DNA of 11,269 nt. Source: Bathymodiolus azoricus thioautotrophic gill symbiont (GTDB lineage: Bacteria; Pseudomonadota; Gammaproteobacteria; PS1; Pseudothioglobaceae). The stretch lies in assembly GCF_001298715.1 (NCBI RefSeq), contig NZ_CDSC02000264.1, forward strand, positions 1-11,269, in the 5' to 3' direction. Under the pieces are notes generated by a model. The model was not told the origin of the DNA and ran no database searches. It worked only from the letters and a program-made list of their open reading frames with translations. The number at the start of each line of letters is the position of its first letter. Within the stretch, counting starts at the first letter, position 1. A program made the translations under genes and the position numbers. This document shows, piece after piece, positions 6,891 through 11,269 of the stretch.

Positions 6891-8486
6891 TTATCTAGAC
6901 TTAACCCAGAACACTAAAGCGACTACGACACTAACACCAGCAGCAACCAACAAATTATTAAGTGCTAAAATACCTGAGAGAATAAGCAAAGCACCTGAGA
7001 AAATAGCTGAAGTTTGTCGATTAGAATTGTCTTTTAGTTGGTCAATAATTGCCTTGGTTTGCTCACTTTGGATATTGCTGATATTGTTCATCTGCTTGAG
7101 TGCGTTTGATATCAAACTTGGTAATTCAGGAATTTCTTTTAAAAGTTCTGGTGCTTTTTCTTTAAGTTTTTCAATCGCACTTTTCATACTGTATTTTTCC
7201 TTAACTAAATCCTCTAAAAAAGGTTTTGCCGTTGCCCATAAATCCAATTGTGGATAAAGTTGCCTACCCAAACCCTCAATATTTAATAATGTCTTGTCCA
7301 ATAACAACAGTTGTGGCTGAACAGTGATATCAAAATTTTTCGCTTCAGCCATCAAGTCCAACAACACCTGCCCAAATGAGATTTCATCCAGAGATTTCTC
7401 AAACATCGGCTCACATATTCTACCAATTGCTTGCTCAAAAGCACGCACATCGGTACTGGCGCTTGCCCAACCCGATTCAATATAGGCCTTAGCAACGCCG
7501 TGATAATCTTGGTTAAAAAATGCCAAAAGCATATTAGCTAAAAAATCCTTGTCCGACTCATCCAACACACCCATAATGCCAAAATCAACGCCAATATAAC
7601 GACCTTCTAGGCCAACAAAAATATTACCAGGATGCATATCTGCGTGAAAAAAATTATGCTTAAATACTTGTGTGAAGAAAATAATCACGCCTTCTTCTGC
7701 CAACCTTTTAAGGTCAACACCATCTGCCTTTAGTTGAGCAATATCACCCACTGGCGTGCCATAAATACGCTCAGTCGTCAGCACTTCCTCACTACACAAA
7801 TCCCAATGCACCTTAGGCACATACAACAAATCAGAATCTTGAAAATTTTCTCGCAATTGTGTGGCGTTTTTCGCCTCTCTCAACATATTGAGTTCATTTA
7901 AGATAATGCCTTCAAACTCAGCAACAATCTCAGTTGGGCGTACTTTTTTACTAATCGGATACTTGTCAATGAATTTTGCAAAGATGTACATCAGTGCAAT
8001 ATCACGCTTAATAATTTTCTCAATATCAGGTCGCACAATTTTAACCACCACTTCATCACCTTGATGAGTAACGGCAGTGTGCACCTGTGCAATAGAAGCA
8101 CTTGCCAATGGCTCAATATCAAACTTGCTAAATAATTGCTCTGTACTGCCGTCCAATGATGCTTCAATCATTGCTTTTGCTTGCATGCTATCAAAGGCAG
8201 GGCAGGCGTCTTGCAACTTAGCAAGCTCATTGCCAATATCTTCAGGTAGTAAGTCACGGCGCGTAGATAGCGTTTGCCCAAACTTAATAAAAATTGGCCC
8301 TAATGCTTCAAGCGCCAAACGAATGCGCTCGCCTCTAGTAAATTTTTTTCTGGGAATATAATGCCAAGGTGTTAGATATAGCAGTGGCTTAAAACGCTTT
8401 AAAAAAGATGCTGACAATATCAAAGCGTCTATTCGATAACGCATCAAAATACGCATAATAGCAATAAATCGAGCCAAATTGCGCAT
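6891..8486 (-). CDS. ubiB: Ubiquinone biosynthesis protein UbiB (ABC1/ADCK atypical kinase-like ATPase)
   Basis: UbiB is a membrane-anchored atypical kinase-like ATPase needed for ubiquinone synthesis, thought to help move or present lipid intermediates to the Ubi enzymes. The 531-residue protein carries the family features: KFGQ (68-71) of the KxGQ motif, the Ala/Ser-rich nucleotide loop ASASIAQVH (128-136) instead of a normal P-loop, Lys149 in VVVKIVRP, NELNMLREA around Glu198, HADMHPGN (281-288, Asp283), and the metal-binding DFG in VDFG (300-303). Two hydrophobic C-terminal segments (about 493-508 and 510-527) are the expected membrane anchor. The ATG at 8486 overlaps the ubiJ stop by one base (TGATG). 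It has no clear Shine-Dalgarno, so translational coupling is likely. Confidence 0.97.
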   Translation of the reverse strand: MRNLARFIAIMRILMRYRIDALILSASFLKRFKPLLYLTPWHYIPRKKFTRGERIRLALEALGPIFIKFGQTLSTRRDLLPEDIGNELAKLQDACPAFDSMQAKAMIEASLDGSTEQLFSKFDIEPLASASIAQVHTAVTHQGDEVVVKIVRPDIEKIIKRDIALMYIFAKFIDKYPISKKVRPTEIVAEFEGIILNELNMLREAKNATQLRENFQDSDLLYVPKVHWDLCSEEVLTTERIYGTPVGDIAQLKADGVDLKRLAEEGVIIFFTQVFKHNFFHADMHPGNIFVGLEGRYIGVDFGIMGVLDESDKDFLANMLLAFFNQDYHGVAKAYIESGWASASTDVRAFEQAIGRICEPMFEKSLDEISFGQVLLDLMAEAKNFDITVQPQLLLLDKTLLNIEGLGRQLYPQLDLWATAKPFLEDLVKEKYSMKSAIEKLKEKAPELLKEIPELPSLISNALKQMNNISNIQSEQTKAIIDQLKDNSNRQTSAIFSGALLILSGILALNNLLVAAGVSVVVALVFWVKSR

Positions 8487-8965
8487 CAGTGAAACCGTTT
8501 TGGTGTAATAAGGAAATTAGTAATTTTATCCTTAATAGATGCCAAAGAGTTATCAGATGATTTGAATTTTTTTGCGATTTTACCTACTTGGTGCGCAACA
8601 ATATCACCTGTGAATTTAGACAATGCTTCTTCAAAATCAAACTCAACTTGTTGTAATAAATCAACCAATAATTGCGCTGTTTTAACATCACCATGAATCA
8701 TGATTTTATCTTGTCTTAACAATTCCGTTAAATCCTCGCCTTGAATTAATTTCAAAAATACATTGGACTTAAGTTTGATGTCAACATCAGCGTTAATAGT
8801 GGCGTCAGTAGTCACGAAAATACGATCGTTAGTGCAAATAAAATTAACCGCTATCGGTAAATCTTGCAAAGAAAAATACACGGTTTTGCCGTCTAATGGA
8901 CGGATATCAATTTGATGCGCTTCAAGCAAATGGTTTAGCGCACTCTGTAAAATCATAGACTGCAT
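8486..8965 (-). CDS. ubiJ: Ubiquinone biosynthesis accessory factor UbiJ (SCP2 domain), short form
   Basis: UbiJ is an SCP2-domain lipid-binding factor that partners UbiK and organises the soluble ubiquinone biosynthesis complex in gammaproteobacteria. The identity rests on position between ubiE and ubiB, on an SCP2-like fold pattern, and on the conserved stretch around the segment IMIHGDVKTAQLLVDLL (about 88-104), followed by EFDFEEALSKFTGDIVAHQVGK (about 108-129). This mirrors the GELEVQGDIQVVQNFVAL and LAPYTGDIAAEGISK regions of E. coli UbiJ. At 159 residues it lacks roughly the last 40 residues of the E. coli protein (201), where a coiled coil lies. The ATG at 8965 follows the ubiE stop by six bases with no visible Shine-Dalgarno, and Met4 is an alternative start. 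Its TGA overlaps the ubiB ATG. Confidence 0.88.
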   Translation of the reverse strand: MQSMILQSALNHLLEAHQIDIRPLDGKTVYFSLQDLPIAVNFICTNDRIFVTTDATINADVDIKLKSNVFLKLIQGEDLTELLRQDKIMIHGDVKTAQLLVDLLQQVEFDFEEALSKFTGDIVAHQVGKIAKKFKSSDNSLASIKDKITNFLITPKRFH

Positions 8966-8971
8966 AAGGTT

Positions 8972-9712
8972 TTAGACCTTAATACCTTTATGTAATGCTA
9001 CGATTCCACCGGAGAGATTGTGATATTCACAAGTACCGAATCCCGCATCTAACACCATTTGCTTTAGTGTTTCTTGGTCAGGGTGTTTGCGAATAGACTC
9101 AGCTAAATATTGATAAGACTCTTCATCATTAGCAATGATTTTACCAAGCTGTGGCATCACATTAAACGAATAGAAGTCGTAGAATTTTTCCAATAAGGCA
9201 ATGTCTGTTTTAGAAAATTCTAAGATTAGCAGACAACCACCTGGCTTTAAAACACGATACATCTCACCAATGCACTGGTCTTTGTCCGTTACATTGCGCA
9301 AACCAAAAGCAATCGATACGCAATCAAAAGTGTTGTCTGAAAATGGTATTTGCTCGCCGCTCAACTGCACGAACGCCACGCCCGGAACACCTCTGTTGAT
9401 TAAGTTTTTACGCCCTTCACCCAGCATCGCAGCGTTAATATCAGAAAGTACAACTTGGCCTGTATCACCCACTTTCATCGCAAAGGCGCGTGCTAAATCT
9501 CCCGTACCGCCAGCAATATCTAAGACTTTATCACCTGCTTTGACATTTGAAGTGGCAATGGTGTAATGCTTCCAGAGTCGATGCGCACCAAATGATAGTA
9601 CATCATTCATCAAGTCATATTTATTAGCGACTGAGTCAAAAACACTACGCACCATGCCTTGTTTGTCTTGCGTAGCAACATCTTTAAAGCCAAAATGTGT
9701 CGTGTTTTCCAT
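8972..9712 (-). CDS. ubiE: Ubiquinone/menaquinone C-methyltransferase UbiE
   Basis: UbiE is a SAM-dependent methyltransferase that adds the ring C-methyl group in ubiquinone (and in some bacteria menaquinone) synthesis. The 246-residue length is standard. The signature [19 protein letters not shown] (24-42) with HRLWK (44-48) is at the N-terminus. Motif I, the SAM-binding loop, is [12 protein letters not shown] (63-74), the acidic residue binding ribose is Asp91 in LSDIN, and the post-motif RVLKPGG (153-159) and GGIVALHKG (235-243) segments are intact. The ATG at 9712 has AAGGA five bases upstream. It follows citrate synthase by 17 bases and precedes ubiJ by six. With ubiJ and ubiB downstream it forms the classical ubiEJB cluster. 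Confidence 0.98.
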   Translation of the reverse strand: MENTTHFGFKDVATQDKQGMVRSVFDSVANKYDLMNDVLSFGAHRLWKHYTIATSNVKAGDKVLDIAGGTGDLARAFAMKVGDTGQVVLSDINAAMLGEGRKNLINRGVPGVAFVQLSGEQIPFSDNTFDCVSIAFGLRNVTDKDQCIGEMYRVLKPGGCLLILEFSKTDIALLEKFYDFYSFNVMPQLGKIIANDEESYQYLAESIRKHPDQETLKQMVLDAGFGTCEYHNLSGGIVALHKGIKV

Positions 9713-9729
9713 AAGAGTCCTTGATGTGA

Positions 9730-10866
9730 TTATTTTTTAGGGTACTTCCTGAAATCTGCACCCGTGTAAATCTGTGTTGGTCTGAAAATTCGGTTATGCC
9801 CAACCTGTTCATGCCAATGTGCAACCCAACCACTCGAGCGTGCCATTGCAAAAATCGGGGTAAAATGCTTGCGTGGAATTTTGAAAATCTCAGAATATAA
9901 AATACCTGAATAGAAGTCAACATTCGGATAAACGCCTTTAGCGCCAAGTAGTTCTTCACAAACGCGCTCTACCTCTAGTGCTGTTTCAAAGCGTTTAGAA
10001 AGCACCATATTACTCTTCTTAATATAAGCTTCAATCATGCCTTGTAAAATTGTGGCACGAGGATCTTTAACACTATACTCTCTATGTCCCAACCCCCAAA
10101 TTACTTCTTTATTTTTGAGGCGATTTTTGATATAGGCACGAACATTTTTAGCATCACCAATCTCATCCAACATATTTAAAACATCTTCATTGGCACCACC
10201 ATGCAAAGAACCCGCCAAAGTGCCAACCGCTGCTGATACCGAGGAAAACGGGTTGGCAAGTGTAGAAGCAGTTACCATTGCCGAGAAAGTACTGGCATTA
10301 ATCGTGTGTTCAGCGTGCAAAATCAAACAAGCATCAAATAATTTAACAATATCATCATCTGGTTCTTCATCAAATGACATGGCTAAGAAGTTTTTAGCAT
10401 ATGACATTTCCTTACTCGGTGGAATCGGATCATAGCCTGTTGAAATACGCGCCCACATTGCCACCAGCGTACTCATATTGGCAATAATTTTTGTAAGTGC
10501 GCTCTGCGTATAAGCTGAATTTGGGTCCTGCGCACCCGCATCAGGATAAAAAGTTGCCATTGATGCAATTGCTGTTTGTAAAACATCCATCGGATGCCCA
10601 TTCGCCGGCAATGCCCACATCATTTCACGAATACCACGCTTAACTTCATAACGCTGATGCAATGCCTCTTTAAAATCATATAAAGCATCAGCACTTGGCA
10701 ATTCACCATCTCTAAGCAACATTGCCACTTCTTCAAACGATGCGTATTTCACCAAATCCTCAATCGAATAACCACGATACGCCAAAATACCGTTTTTGCC
10801 ATCAATTGAAGAAATAGACGATTCTGTTGCTGGAACGCCTGCTAAACCTGGGATATATTCAATCAT
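9730..10866 (-). CDS. gltA: Citrate synthase (short, Gram-positive/archaeal-type)
   Basis: The product condenses acetyl-CoA and oxaloacetate to citrate, the entry step of the TCA cycle. At 378 residues it belongs to the shorter dimeric class and lacks the N-terminal domain of E. coli-type GltA. Catalytic and substrate residues are present: His187 (HAEHTINAS), His222 (SLHGGANED), His261 (GLGHREY), Asp317 (PNVDFYSG), and Arg270 and Arg343 (DPRA, ARSSGW). The class overlaps in sequence with 2-methylcitrate synthases, so PrpC activity cannot be excluded, but no prp genes are nearby. The ATG at 10866 gives the family N-terminus [16 protein letters not shown]. There is no good Shine-Dalgarno. It is the first gene of the likely gltA-ubiE-ubiJ-ubiB unit, linking carbon entry to quinone supply. 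Confidence 0.93.
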   Translation of the reverse strand: MIEYIPGLAGVPATESSISSIDGKNGILAYRGYSIEDLVKYASFEEVAMLLRDGELPSADALYDFKEALHQRYEVKRGIREMMWALPANGHPMDVLQTAIASMATFYPDAGAQDPNSAYTQSALTKIIANMSTLVAMWARISTGYDPIPPSKEMSYAKNFLAMSFDEEPDDDIVKLFDACLILHAEHTINASTFSAMVTASTLANPFSSVSAAVGTLAGSLHGGANEDVLNMLDEIGDAKNVRAYIKNRLKNKEVIWGLGHREYSVKDPRATILQGMIEAYIKKSNMVLSKRFETALEVERVCEELLGAKGVYPNVDFYSGILYSEIFKIPRKHFTPIFAMARSSGWVAHWHEQVGHNRIFRPTQIYTGADFRKYPKK

Positions 10867-10891
10867 AATTAATCACAATCACAAAACTAAA

Positions 10892-10907
10892 AATTTTACC
10901 CTGAATA
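10892..10907 (-). promoter_or_regulatory. Possible citrate synthase -10 region
   Basis: The minus-strand stretch GGGTAAAATT (10892-10901) contains TAAAAT, a five-of-six match to the -10 consensus, about 30 bases before the citrate synthase ATG. It is identical over 10 bases to a stretch upstream of rplY. No convincing -35 hexamer is found 16-18 bases further upstream. If this is the promoter, the 5' UTR would be only about 20-25 nt and lack a Shine-Dalgarno sequence. Confidence 0.35.
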
Positions 10908-10946
10908 GTCTTGTATTTAACTGATAAAGTTGATTGTTCTTTTTGT

Positions 10947-11175
10947 TTAGCGCCCCTTGTTATCAAAAAGACCATCTCTCTTTTTGCATAAATTGCTCTA
11001 AATTCATACAACAGACATCAAAATTTTGACACACATTGGGAATTTTTGCGGCATTATCCTTGAGTTTTTCTTCGGTTACAACGCAAATATTTAATACTTT
11101 TGCCTTAGCTATTAAATAAGGGTCTGCAACTTCTTTTCCTTGCAGTCTAGCCTTCTTACTAATTAGTCGCCCCTT
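10947..11175. repeat. Short direct repeats flanking the DUF4411 remnant
   Basis: TTAGCGCCCCTT (10947-10958) and TTAGTCGCCCCTT (11163-11175) are in the same orientation and differ by one inserted T. They bracket a segment of about 204 bases that contains most of the DUF4411-like coding remnant. The shared CGCCCCTT core is GC-rich against AT-rich surroundings, which makes chance less attractive. They could mark a recombination or deletion scar, a target duplication, or a dispersed repeat. Confidence 0.5.
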
Positions 11176-11181
11176 AAAAAC
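10963..11181 (-). pseudogene. 3' remnant of a DUF4411 (PIN-like, toxin-type) gene
   Basis: The minus strand is open for 72 codons from 11178 to the TGA at 10963-10965, but has no start codon near its beginning; the only Met codons lie in the last third. The residues KEVADPYLIAKAKVL, then VVTEE, AAKIPNVC, and the end NLEQFMQKERWSF reproduce the conserved C-terminal half of DUF4411, a PIN-like family of roughly 160-170 residues often found as the toxin of type II toxin-antitoxin pairs. The conserved Asp of ADPYLIA is kept. The N-terminal half with the first PIN aspartate is missing: upstream in the same frame are TGA (11182-11184) and TAA (11245-11247), and the sequence turns G/T-rich with no DUF4411 similarity. 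No antitoxin is visible. It is most likely a decayed accessory gene. The family call is from memory of its motifs. Confidence 0.75.
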
Positions 11182-11184
11182 TCA

Positions 11185-11269
11185 TTCCAAACCAAACCAA
11201 AACCACCCCATTTTTCCAACCATCCAAATCAACAAAACTGCTTTTTATCCAGCACCACAAAAAACCTTA
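11185..11269 (-). other. G/T-rich (minus strand) tract at the window edge
   Basis: Read on the plus strand, these 85 bases contain only two G residues and include the iterated pattern CCAAA (CCAAACCAAACCAAAACC, 11187-11204). On the minus strand they hold many closely spaced GG pairs and one GGGG. The minus-strand frame continuous with the DUF4411 remnant is broken by two stops, and no convincing gene is recognised. The composition differs sharply from the adjoining remnant and suggests a junction with a different sequence, perhaps a dispersed repeat that continues beyond the window. Confidence 0.45.

Noticed and set aside
9684..9959. Minus-strand open frame overlapping the end of citrate synthase and the start of ubiE
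   Set aside because: Out of frame with two well-conserved genes and without recognisable motifs.
10965..10985. AAAAAGA/TCTTTTT inverted repeat at the end of the DUF4411 remnant as a terminator
   Set aside because: The stem is almost wholly A-T and lies within the coding end of the remnant; too weak to call as a terminator.
10867..11269. An intact toxin-antitoxin pair, CRISPR array or insertion sequence upstream of citrate synthase
   Set aside because: Only the C-terminal half of one DUF4411-like protein is present, with no antitoxin frame, no regularly spaced repeats, and no transposase or terminal inverted repeats in these 403 bases.

Overview
The window is a compact, AT-rich bacterial chromosome segment in which every recognisable gene lies on the minus strand. 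Gene content and order point to a gammaproteobacterium: rplY-pth-ychF, rpsB-tsf, and ubiE-ubiJ-ubiB with ubiJ between its classical partners. The base composition, the Lys-rich proteins and the rpe/gpmI genes inside the translation cluster are compatible with the SUP05/Thioglobus group of sulfur oxidisers and their bivalve symbionts. That finer placement is an inference from general resemblance, not something the sequence proves.

The layout below follows the direction of transcription, from high to low coordinates. From 11269 to about 10867 is a non-housekeeping stretch. It holds a G/T-rich tract at the window edge, then the 3' remnant of a DUF4411 (PIN-like, toxin-type) gene flanked by a 12-13 bp near-identical direct repeat, then the probable citrate synthase promoter region. 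Next comes a likely operon of citrate synthase, ubiE, ubiJ and ubiB (10866 to 6891), with gaps of 17 and 6 bases and a 1-base TGATG overlap. A strong intrinsic terminator follows ubiB, and the best promoter for the next unit is packed right against it.

The second unit is rplY-pth-ychF-gpmI-rpe (6771 to 2152), with gaps of only 17, 4, 19 and 26 bases. It joins ribosome and translation-quality functions (bL25/CTC, peptidyl-tRNA hydrolase, YchF) to sugar-phosphate metabolism (cofactor-independent phosphoglycerate mutase, ribulose-phosphate 3-epimerase). The third unit is rpsB-tsf (1922 to 42). It has its own TATAAT promoter and a structured leader of about 185 nt that resembles the S2-autoregulated leaders known in gammaproteobacteria. 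A good sigma70-type promoter just after tsf probably serves the next gene outside the window (pyrH in many relatives, not visible here).

Nothing here amounts to a new multi-gene system; most of the window is ordinary housekeeping. The points most worth a second look are the S2 protein's roughly 95-residue C-terminal extension ending in a SAP/Rho-N-like motif, the rpsB leader architecture, the overlapping ubiB terminator and rplY promoter, the short UbiJ, and the eroded DUF4411 gene with its flanking repeats.
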